Shown here: positions 49,416-58,051 of the stretch, piece after piece
Numbering within the stretch: the first letter of the stretch is position 1
Layout of the letters: each line of letters starts with the position of its first letter
Source: Saccharomyces mikatae IFO 1815
Lineage: Eukaryota > Ascomycota > Saccharomycetes > Saccharomycetales > Saccharomycetaceae
Length of the DNA: 64,000 nucleotides
NCBI RefSeq assembly: GCF_947241705.1
Contig: NC_079267.1
Coordinates: 956,501-1,020,500 of the forward strand
Direction: 5' to 3'
Position numbers and translations under genes: made by a program
The notes under the pieces: generated by a model
Databases searched by the model: none
What the model saw: only the letters and a program-made list of their open reading frames with translations
What the model was told of the DNA's origin: nothing

Positions 49416-49744
49416 TGTTGGAATAAGTGATTACTACTATACACCTATTCGTATAAATTGGATTAAGTTATTGCAACTATACGTCTTCGTATAAATTGAA
49501 GTAGAAAAATTCTAATAATAGAATTTACTGCAGTAATGAGATAAAGATCTATTAATTGATCAGAACTTATTATATAAGAAGATGAGTTATCACCAAATTC
49601 TTATCATTAACACTCTGATTTATGTCTGAGCCTTTTGGTTTAATATAACCAATCAGCGTGTGTTTTATATACCTCTCCTATATAGATTAAGAAGGAACGA
49701 CTATTCTTAATTATTACAACTTACTAAACTACTAATTATCAACA
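49416..49744 (+). mobile_element. Solo LTR D, Ty4-like, nested in LTR B
   Basis: This fossil LTR of about 329 bases is in plus orientation, opposite to C, with TGTTGGAATA at its left end and TATCAACA at its right. A perfect 5-bp target duplication, GTAGA, flanks it (49411-49415 and 49745-49749). It belongs to the same family as C and the copy at 51668-52049 but is shorter. It lies 69 bases from C, so the pair forms an inverted repeat inside LTR B. Confidence 0.88.
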
Positions 49745-50008
49745 GTAGATATACTAGAAGTTCTCCTCAGGGATTTAGGAATCCATAAAAGGGAATCTGC
49801 AATTCTACACAATTCTATAAACATTATTATCATCGTTTTATATGTTGTTATTCATTTATCCTATTACATTATCAATCCTTGCGTTTCAGCTTCCACTAAT
49901 TTAGATGACTATATCTCATCATTTGCGTCATCTTCTAACACCGTATATGATAATATACTAGTAGTATGACTACTAGTTAGTAGATGATAGTTGATTTATA
50001 TTACAACA

Positions 50009-50328
50009 AATTTTGAGATGATTGTTGGGATTCCCTTGTTGATAAAGGCAATATTATTAGGTATACAGAATATACTAGAAGTTCTCCTCGAGGATTTTAA
50101 AATCCACAAAAGGGAATCGATAATTTTACATAATAATATTACTTTATCTTCTTTCCTTTTTTATGTTGTCAGTCATTATCCTATTACATTATCAATCCTT
50201 GCGTTTCAGCTTCCACTAATATAGATGACTATTTCTCACCATTTGCGTCATCTTCTAACACCGTATATGATAATATGTTAGTAGTATGACGAATAGATGA
50301 CAGATGGTAGTGTATTTTTATTCCAACA
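50009..50328 (-). mobile_element. Solo LTR E, delta type (Ty1-like)
   Basis: A third delta-type LTR, about 320 bases, follows B without a gap. It starts AATTTTGAGATGATTG and ends TTATTCCAACA, in minus orientation. It is clearly more different from A and B than they are from each other. It shares the Ty1-like left block with A and carries the intact CCAACA terminus that A and B have lost. Confidence 0.88.
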
Positions 50329-50884
50329 ACATTTAATTATGAAATAGAGACCCATTTTCATTTTCCGGTGATGTGACGGTAATTCCAGTGGGTAATTATC
50401 TCTCTTCGTTAGAAAAATCACATTCCTCTGCTGATTTTTAAATAGAGAATACAACTGTTAAACTTATGGACAACGGTTTTTCATTAAGGCTAGGATACTC
50501 GCACATATAATCAATAGTAAAGAAAATCTAGGAAGATGATTGAAAGAACCATCTTTTCTCACTAATGTCGTTTATTGCAAAATATTATGCTGACTATCTA
50601 AACAAAACATTTGGCAACGATTAAAAGTCAACAAATTTTTAAAAAGATTTTGTTTAAGACACGGAAACTGAAGAAATAATGAGTTTATTGACATTAGTTT
50701 TATCATTAAATTACGACCCATGGTAGACAGAGATTCAATAGATGAAATTTGCTAACAACGTTGTCCTCGTATCTAAGATTCGGCATAAAGTGCCAATAAT
50801 ATCACTGAACAAAAATCACTGGGTGCGCCATTTGCTTCTGATTCCCGTTCACCGTAAATATTCAAACTATTTTGGCAGTTTTAA

Positions 50885-51157
50885 ATGTGCAGTAGTAATT
50901 TTGATAGGCACACCTTGATATTCGTCATCAGAAGAGGGCTAGATCGCTGTTACAGCGTTAAACAATACACCAATGTTAATGGGGTTCAACAGAGCAATTT
51001 TTTGGTTCAACTCACATTCCCCGAACCTTGCAAGAATAACACTCTTCACTTGACTGCATCTTGGTCTGGCATGCACGCCTTAAAGAAATTCATTTTACCT
51101 CAGCTTACCAAGAGTTTTCAAGCACGATACTACTTTTTCTTCGCTTTATTGAACTAA
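50885..51157 (+). CDS. Candidate ORF, 90 codons, unknown
   Basis: An ATG-started frame of 90 codons (MCSSNFDRHTLIFVIRRG...) lies between the LTR cluster and the next solo LTR. It has no recognisable relatives, signal peptide or clear membrane helix, although its C-terminal end is aromatic (ARYYFFFALLN). It is not part of any LTR. Frames of this size do arise by chance in tens of kilobases of yeast DNA. It could be an orphan gene, a gene remnant or noise. Confidence 0.2.
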   Translation: MCSSNFDRHTLIFVIRRGLDRCYSVKQYTNVNGVQQSNFLVQLTFPEPCKNNTLHLTASWSGMHALKKFILPQLTKSFQARYYFFFALLN

Positions 51158-51667
51158 TTCTATTGAACAAGTTACGCGATATTAAAACGCCACCATTTAA
51201 AACGAAGTAATGTCACCTATAACCCTCTAGGGGGGGTATTGTAATTCTTTATATACCTTATTTCTAGTTGTGCGCCAATAGTTAATAATTGGCAACTGGC
51301 CATTACAGCTATTTCAGTTGGTCTTAACATGTATTCCCTAGTTTATTGCCATTATCAACCTATCTTAACCGTATAAAAAAATACGACCGGTGACGTGAAG
51401 TTTCTACACCAAACTTAACATTGCATAATAGCAAGAGGAACATTGAACCAGCTCAACAGGTATTACTGTAATATTATGGAAATCCGTCTTTGGATGTCTG
51501 AATACTGGTTTTACAGGATTGGCAAAGCGTAAAAACAATCATTTTGAGAACAAGGACTGTAATATTACTACACGAATAGGCAGAACGGGTTATTATTCAT
51601 ATACTAGCAAATTCACGTAAGTTTATTTCAAAATCCTTCCAAATCCACTCATTTTTTGATCATATGT

Positions 51668-52049
51668 TGTTGGTAATTAGTTGTTTAGTAAGTTGTAATA
51701 ATTAAGAATAAGTCGTTCCCTCTTAATTTATCTAAGACAGGTATATAAAACACACGCTAATTGGTTTTATTAAAACCAATGGTTCAGACATAACTCGGAA
51801 CGCGGATGATAAGCTTTTGGTGATAACACATCTTCTTATATACTAAGTTCTGGACAATTAATATATCTTTATCTTACTAGTGCAGGAAATTCTATAATTA
51901 GAGTTTGCCTACTCCAATTTAATTGGTATCACCATAAGAATGTTAGTATTCATTTACTCAACATTACTAGTATCATGTTAAAGAATGTTCGTCATCAACT
52001 ACACCAATTTATATGAATAAATGTATAGTAGTAATCACTTATTCCAACA
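51668..52049 (-). mobile_element. Solo LTR G, Ty4-like (tau type), 5' of TUS1
   Basis: This fossil LTR of 382 bases has TGTTGG and CCAACA ends and a perfect 5-bp target duplication, TATGT (51663-51667 and 52050-52054). It is in minus orientation and carries the TATATAAG-like promoter sequence of its family. It lies 3.2 kb from the nearest tRNA gene and about 460 bases upstream of TUS1, an unusual place for a tRNA-targeting element. Its intact ends and target repeats suggest a fairly young insertion. Confidence 0.9.
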
Positions 52050-52511
52050 TATGTCGACTATCTGAGGTTTTCCTTTTTCGTCAAATGCAGTTGGCTAACA
52101 ATAAATATTTGATTTAGTAGTGAAAAAAATGTAGCTTCCGTCATAAACCCTCAATTTCACAGCTTCCAGATGAATAAGTTCCCATGCCACCGCTATTTGA
52201 AACTACTCTTATATATTTGCGGCCTCTTAACAATTTCCATTGTTCAGGTTAACTCGTCGCAGAGGCCGCAATATAGATCATTAAGAGAAAACGTCAACAC
52301 ATCGTTTAGGTAAACGATTACTTGAAGATGATTAACGCGCACTATATCGTTTCAACCCCACGATCCGCGTCAACATTTATTTAGAAATTATTGCTGGAGG
52401 CTGTAGTGATTCTATATACCCCACATCAGTCCCTGTGATGAACAATTGATCGATACTGTTCCGAATAAAACCAAGCAATATATAATAACATATTGGGCGC
52501 AGCAAGTTAAC

Positions 52512-55500
52512 ATGTATCGATATAACATGGGTTCCATTCTCGAGCGGACTCCCCAAAAACGAACAAGCCCTCAAGAAAGCCATCGTAGCAGCATTGAATT
52601 GCCAAAACTGCCACCTTTAAATACAAGAAACTCATTTTTAGATGATTCTGATAACGGAACAGATAACGTCTCAATTGGTTGGACGCCAATCAGTGATACC
52701 CAGCAATTTCAAAGTCCGATCCCTCAGACCGTTTCCTTTCCATCAAATCATCAAATAAGGGGGAACGCTACTAGTTCTTCAGAATCTACCCCCAGATCGA
52801 CGAAGTATGTCAAGGAAAGACGACCACCACCTCCACCACCACTCCTTCGTTCTACTGAATCAATTCACACAGACTCTCCCATGTCTTCTCCTAGATCGTG
52901 GTCTAGGGAAAGATCTCCTAACAAGCTACCTTTTGTAGGGGACCCAGAAGAACGGCATTACATAGATGACATATCTAATTATGCTAGGTTCTCGAAATCA
53001 CCGTTCGTTAAAGGCTTCAATTCACTTTCTTCAAAATCTCAGACAGAAGGTAGAAAACAGGCACATGTTTCAGATGAAGCAAATCGTCAGTATCATGAAA
53101 GAGAAAAAGCTTTACCTCCCATTCCTTCCACAACTACTCTTTTATTATCTCCTTTTGATGAGGAAGACTCAGAGTTTTTCACTAAGCCGCCCCCACCTTT
53201 ATCAACATCTAGAAACATAAGTGGCCATAGCCGAGCATCAGAAACCTTAGAAAGTGTTTATTCGGATTCAGATTATACTTTTAATAACTCAAACGCTAGG
53301 CAAAGTAGTTTCAACTCCTTATTGGGAGCTAAACCACTAGAATTAGCACCAAGCATTACTGCACCAACACAGCCATTTTCAATTCAATTGATTGATGAAC
53401 ACAAGCTTTACCAATGTGATAATGTTTACAGGTTATCAGCTATTTATGAGTGGATTTTGAAAGTTTATTTTGAATGGTTCAATGAATGTGTTTTCACGAA
53501 GATTGATCTTTTCCAAATAGTCCAGTTACTTTTAGAGTTTCAAATGCCTGCCAATTTTGACCAAGATACGATAGACTCGAATGTGGATAATATCATGGCC
53601 TCGCTTATTGCTCAGAAAGCAGTGAGATTTGATGTTATCAACGACGAAGAAGTAGCCGTAGTGGTGGCTGGTTTAGATATTGTTGGTATTTTCACTGAGC
53701 TACTGCCGTGTTATTCGTTTATCGACAATACTTATGGAACTACCAATTCCTCGAACTGTTATTCCAACATCTGTACATATGGGCAAAGCTCTGGTTTTAG
53801 AAAGGAAATAAAACTTTCTGAAATCATAAATAAATCCGTTGGACTTTGGACGGAATATTGGCACTTGACTCCAGATGATTTAGCGGAAATAAACCCTCGT
53901 GAAGTACAGAGACAAAGCTTCATATTTGACTTAATTATCTTAGAAGAGAGATCCTTGAACATGGCCACTGCAGCAGTAGAAATTTATGGGAAACGATTCG
54001 ATAGATCATTACTTCCAGATGAGCCTGAGTTCAAGTCATTGGCATTTGATATCTTCGAACCTCTCATACAGTTACACACAGAATTTCTTCTGACACCAAT
54101 CTTTTGGAAATTGAAAACAAGAGGCAAGTTTATTGATGGTATTGGAAAAATTTATTCAAAATGGTGTGGTGAAGCCAAAGATATATATTTAAACTATGCA
54201 AAGGCTATGGCAACTGTACACGAAATTATAATGTGGGAAAAAAAGAACAATACGAAGTTTGTATCCTGGCTCAAAGAAATCGATAATTCTGTTGAAATTA
54301 CAAGATCAAAAATGTACCATGATGTTATTTTTTTTGGAGGATTTTTCAAATCTTTACAAAACATGCCCGTGACATTGCGTTCAATATTAAAGAATACAGA
54401 TCCTTCCGTGGAGGATTATGAATACCTAAAAATAGTTATTAGGGATGTGGAAAGGTTGAACTTTGAAGTCAACCAGGTACATGGATTAGCAATTGATCAC
54501 AGAAAACTGGTAAGATTTTCGAAACAGTTAGTATTAAGCACCAATAGTAGTAATGCAGCAAGTTATGTAAACATTGGCGGTAATACCACTATAAATGGCT
54601 GTGATGCCGTTCAGGATAAACTGGCTCTTGGTTTAACTTACCCAGAAAGAAAGCTGGTATTATCTGGGACAGTTTATAAAAAGAGGGAATTATGGCTGGA
54701 CCCAACCCCGGTGTATATTGCATTATTGGATAATTGCTTATTGATCACAGAAGAAATAACCAAAGGCGAAGCCCAAAGGTACAAGCTTATTGAGAGACCT
54801 ATTCCCATCGATTATCTAAGTCTTGAGAAAAGGAGAATTCCAGAAACTAATAAGCCGTCTATAGTGAACGACTCTCAGAGAGAACACAGATCTCCAATTC
54901 ATAATTTTTCGACACCTATTAGTTCCATGAGGCCTTTATTGAGAACTTCTGGAAATCACACTTCAACAGGATATGTAGACAAGAGAACAAGTAATACTGA
55001 AATCTCTAATGCAAATCCAAACACCGATAAATTTTCCTTCAAGATCAGAAATACGGCTACAGGTGAATCTTTCAAGTTCTTCACAGGCAGCGTAGAAGTA
55101 CTTAACCAATGGACTGATGCCATCATGGAATCTTTCAAAAGGAATGCTGACAATCATGATTTGAATGCGTTTGAATTTACAGTATTAAGCTCTGAGTTTG
55201 AATATTTCGACAAGGATGCACCGGTAAATTTACCTGTGGCTCCTGAAGGATCAGAAATTGACGTAGCGCTAAAAGTTTATGCTGAAAAAGTAAACCAGGA
55301 TTTATGCTCATGGAGTAAGACAACAAGGATTTTATGTTGTGAAGATGTCAAATTTGAAGGTAAGGTTTATTTACTTGTAGCTACTACAAACGGTGTCTTC
55401 GTGAAATGTAGGGATGATTACAGTAATGGCTTTGTCAAAATACTAGAATTAAATGATGTCAAAAGAATGGAAGCTAATGTTAAATTGGGGCTCTTGTTTG

Positions 55501-56432
55501 TGTTGGATAACAGAAAGTTATGCTATTTTAATATCTCAATAGTGGTGAGCCATTATTTGCTTCAAAAAAACTCAGTAGATGAAAACTTCACTGTGGGAAC
55601 AGTAATCAGAGATAAGGTAAGATTTTTCAAGCTTGCTGATGATTTCGGCAACTCCAAGCATTTATTTTTTGAAAGAAAAGGAAGGATAGTTATACTAACA
55701 CCAGAATATGATCAATTGACAAATAAAGTGAAATATTTCAAATTCTATAAAGAGTATAAACTTCCGAGTTCAAGTAATAACATTCTGAATAACGAAATTG
55801 AGGATATTGCCATATTCAGGAAAAGCTTTGCAGTGTGTACAAAGAAAACAGTCATACTTTATCAAGATTCTTTCGAGGATAACGGAATAATCTTACCATC
55901 TTTTCTGAATGACAAGGAAATGATTACACACATGAGGCATCCCCATTTAAACAGTTTACCGTTTAAAAATGTAATAGACTCCAAGAAACGGTCCTCCATA
56001 GAATCGCTTACTGAAGAAGCCAAAAAGGATATTGCTACTTGCAAGGCTGTACCTGTGAATTTATTCCAAATATCACAATCTAAATTTTTTGCCTTAGTAT
56101 ATGATGAAGCAGTAGTGAAGATAAACTGCTACGGTGAGATGGCTGATTGGAGAAAGGATATTCTTCTACTTGACTTTTGTTGTACTGGTGCAAGCTTCCA
56201 TGGCAATCATTTGATTCTTGTTGGTGATAACTTGATACAGATTTATGACCTAAAAAATCTCGAACAAAACCTGGGCGATTTAGTTCCCGTCCAGATAATC
56301 AAAGGAAAGAAGATAAAGCTGGCTGGTTCAGAAAGGAGGGAGAAAACAATTCTTGTTTTAAGTCATCCTAACATACTTAATAGACAACTGTTGGTTGCAT
56401 GCAACCCCGTAACCATGGTAGATCATCAATAA
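52512..56432 (+). CDS. TUS1: TUS1, Rho1 guanine-nucleotide exchange factor
   Basis: The product (1306 residues) activates Rho1 GTPase in the cell-wall-integrity pathway and at cytokinesis, and acts downstream of TOR and Pkc signalling. The first 300 residues are disordered, Pro/Ser-rich with a poly-proline run (RRPPPPPPLL) and several SP/TP sites suited to Cdk and Cdc5 control. A DEP-like region lies around 300-410, the DH (RhoGEF) domain at about 465-660, a PH domain with a disordered insertion at about 715-890, and the C-terminal citron-homology (CNH) domain at about 940-1285. The first in-frame ATG is at 52512 (MYRYNMGS); the frame extends 22 codons further upstream without an ATG. The length is within one residue of S. 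cerevisiae. Confidence 0.95.
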   Translation: MYRYNMGSILERTPQKRTSPQESHRSSIELPKLPPLNTRNSFLDDSDNGTDNVSIGWTPISDTQQFQSPIPQTVSFPSNHQIRGNATSSSESTPRSTKYVKERRPPPPPPLLRSTESIHTDSPMSSPRSWSRERSPNKLPFVGDPEERHYIDDISNYARFSKSPFVKGFNSLSSKSQTEGRKQAHVSDEANRQYHEREKALPPIPSTTTLLLSPFDEEDSEFFTKPPPPLSTSRNISGHSRASETLESVYSDSDYTFNNSNARQSSFNSLLGAKPLELAPSITAPTQPFSIQLIDEHKLYQCDNVYRLSAIYEWILKVYFEWFNECVFTKIDLFQIVQLLLEFQMPANFDQDTIDSNVDNIMASLIAQKAVRFDVINDEEVAVVVAGLDIVGIFTELLPCYSFIDNTYGTTNSSNCYSNICTYGQSSGFRKEIKLSEIINKSVGLWTEYWHLTPDDLAEINPREVQRQSFIFDLIILEERSLNMATAAVEIYGKRFDRSLLPDEPEFKSLAFDIFEPLIQLHTEFLLTPIFWKLKTRGKFIDGIGKIYSKWCGEAKDIYLNYAKAMATVHEIIMWEKKNNTKFVSWLKEIDNSVEITRSKMYHDVIFFGGFFKSLQNMPVTLRSILKNTDPSVEDYEYLKIVIRDVERLNFEVNQVHGLAIDHRKLVRFSKQLVLSTNSSNAASYVNIGGNTTINGCDAVQDKLALGLTYPERKLVLSGTVYKKRELWLDPTPVYIALLDNCLLITEEITKGEAQRYKLIERPIPIDYLSLEKRRIPETNKPSIVNDSQREHRSPIHNFSTPISSMRPLLRTSGNHTSTGYVDKRTSNTEISNANPNTDKFSFKIRNTATGESFKFFTGSVEVLNQWTDAIMESFKRNADNHDLNAFEFTVLSSEFEYFDKDAPVNLPVAPEGSEIDVALKVYAEKVNQDLCSWSKTTRILCCEDVKFEGKVYLLVATTNGVFVKCRDDYSNGFVKILELNDVKRMEANVKLGLLFVLDNRKLCYFNISIVVSHYLLQKNSVDENFTVGTVIRDKVRFFKLADDFGNSKHLFFERKGRIVILTPEYDQLTNKVKYFKFYKEYKLPSSSNNILNNEIEDIAIFRKSFAVCTKKTVILYQDSFEDNGIILPSFLNDKEMITHMRHPHLNSLPFKNVIDSKKRSSIESLTEEAKKDIATCKAVPVNLFQISQSKFFALVYDEAVVKINCYGEMADWRKDILLLDFCCTGASFHGNHLILVGDNLIQIYDLKNLEQNLGDLVPVQIIKGKKIKLAGSERREKTILVLSHPNILNRQLLVACNPVTMVDHQ

Positions 56433-56694
56433 TATAAAATAGAAACACTTTTAATGGTAATATCATTGTAACAATATAAATCAAAAAGAACATAGTGAAG
56501 AAACTATGCTATTCGCAGTCATGCTGATTATCATCCTCTTGGCTCGTATGATCCATAATAACAGGTTACCCTCAGTGGTTTATTAACTATATAACACGTA
56601 CTGCTTTAAAATAGGTACACTATTGTGTGAAAGTACTGCCGTAATACTGCTGTTACGAAAAGAGTCAAGTTCTTGTGATGAATATAGACTCATT

Positions 56695-57729
56695 ATGTCA
56701 CTGGGTAGTTCTGCCGATATTGCGCTGTCCACTTCTGGTAACTCTCGTATTGAGACGGTATGTAGGTTAGAAAGCGGGCATCAAATTAGAAATGGTATGT
56801 TTATACTAACATAATGAATTAAGTCTAGATCTCTGAGTAATTCAATAAATCTTTATTTGGCAGTCTATACAGTACTGGTAAATGCTTTTATCATTTTCAA
56901 TTCCTATATAAAGCGATCAGGACAAATCAAGTGGAAGAGTCTTCGAGAATTTAAAAATGGCATAGTTCTTGTGACTGGAGGAAGCAAAGGGCTTGGACAG
57001 GCCATAGTATTGCAGCTTATACAAAATTACAGCAATCTTACCGTCTTGAACGTCGATATATGCCCATCATCAATGAGGGATCCTCGTGTGAAGGACCTGA
57101 TTTGCGATCTAAGTGATGAGGAGGAGGTCATATCCTTACTGGATATACTGAAAAGAAAGTATAAAGATGAAATCCGGTTAATTGTGAATAATGCAGGAGT
57201 AAGAGCAAATTTCACCGATTTCGACCACATGAAACGGGACAACCTCGATAAAGTGTTCAAGATCAACACATTTGCACCGCTTCAGTTCATTCAGAAATTG
57301 GCACCTAGTAAACATTCTACTAGACAATGTTATATCATTAACATCGCAAGCATTTTAGGTATATTGACACCAGCTAAAATAGCAGGTTATGCAGCGAGCA
57401 AGGCAGCACTGATAGCCTTCCATCAGTCGTATAGTTTTGAATTGCAAGATGAAGGCGTAGAAAATATCAGAACATTATTGGTGACACCAGGGCAACTGAA
57501 TACAGAAATGTTTTCAGGATTTAACCCTCCACGCCAATTTTTTGCTCCTATAGTAAATGTTAACAGTTTGGCCACTAGAATAGTTCGCTGTTGCGAACTG
57601 GGTGAGAGGGGACAACTCAATATGCCCTTTTATTGTAGTTTTGCTCATCTCTTGATGTGCATACCTTATTCGTTGCAACGTATCATAAGAAGTTTTTCTT
57701 GCATAGATTGTTGCCTTCCGGAAGAGTAG
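56695..57729 (+). CDS. TDA5: TDA5, membrane-anchored short-chain dehydrogenase, spliced
   Basis: The product is an SDR-family oxidoreductase of unknown substrate. Preferred model: exon 1 56695-56757 and exon 2 56824-57729, 322 residues. The joined N-terminus (IETSRSLSNSINLYLAVYTV) gives a hydrophobic helix at about 28-50, consistent with a membrane anchor. The catalytic domain has the NAD(P) motif TGGSKGLG, NNAG, and YAASK (YxxxK) with an upstream Ser in INIASILG. The orthologue is likewise annotated as spliced, remembered as 326 residues. A second model (exon 1 to 56794, exon 2 from 56864, 321 residues) is also in frame. TATA is at 56588-56595. The C-terminus is hydrophobic and Cys-rich (SFSCIDCCLPEE). 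Confidence 0.8.
56758..56823 (+). other. TDA5 intron (66 nt in preferred model)
   Basis: The 5' site GTATGT is at 56758-56763, a perfect TACTAAC branch box at 56804-56810, and the 3' site AAG at 56821-56823. The 5' site to branch spacing (about 51 nt) is normal, but AAG is a weak 3' site and a TAG five bases downstream is out of frame. The alternative intron, 56795-56863, has a second GTATGT and a good CAG but leaves only 14 nt between the 5' site and the branch adenosine. Intron presence is well supported; its exact ends are not. Confidence 0.6.
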
Positions 57730-58051
57730 AAAGCTATATATAGTAAATAGAATAGTATAGATAGAGATCAGAGTAGCAGACTTAGTGCTTTCTCATATTT
57801 TCTTTGTAATAAAACAGTTGTGCACGCTCTTGTATTTGTCGCTCATATTTTTGGAGCATTGATTGTGTTGTGAAAAAGTGCTCGTTCATGGCCGATTCAA
57901 AAAAGGTGATGAAGCAAACGTTAATAAACATTACTGAGAAGCCACGTGTAGAGGGATAACTCACATTGTCAATATCCTTTGATGTGGACTGCGGTACACT
58001 AATAAAATAGAGATATAGTAGTGGAACTTGTTACTAATCTTAAGACCTTTG
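57730..58051. other. Intergenic between TDA5 and MAG2
   Basis: This 322-base gap holds the TDA5 3' end and MAG2 promoter. I see no clear TATA box, RNA gene or repeat. Confidence 0.35.

Larger units (their letters stand above)
48886..50008 (-). mobile_element. Solo LTR B, delta type, split by two later insertions
   Basis: LTR B is a near-copy of A, starting directly after A at AATTTTGAGATAAT and ending ATTACAACA at 50008. It is interrupted by two other LTRs: one at 48900-49346 and one at 49416-49744. Its own three pieces are about 48886-48899, 49347-49415 and 49745-50008, counting target-site repeats. The remaining parts agree with A at about 98 percent by eye. It is in minus orientation. Confidence 0.88.
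48097..52511. other. 4.4-kb gap: tRNA-Asn, nested solo LTRs, TUS1 promoter
   Basis: This is the largest gap in the window. It contains tRNA-Asn(GUU), a nested array of delta-type and Ty4-like solo LTRs (48536-50328), about 1.3 kb of unannotated sequence (50329-51667) holding a 90-codon ATG frame, an isolated Ty4-like solo LTR (51668-52049) and the TUS1 promoter. No gag-pol sequence is recognisable, so all elements are LTR remnants left by LTR-LTR recombination. Confidence 0.85.

Noticed and set aside
49991-50224. Plus-strand frame of 77 codons inside LTR B/E
   Set aside because: Entirely within fossil delta LTR sequence, which is non-coding in this orientation.
35270-52511. Full-length Ty retrotransposon
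   Set aside because: Only LTRs were recognised; no internal coding sequence occurs between any pair of them.
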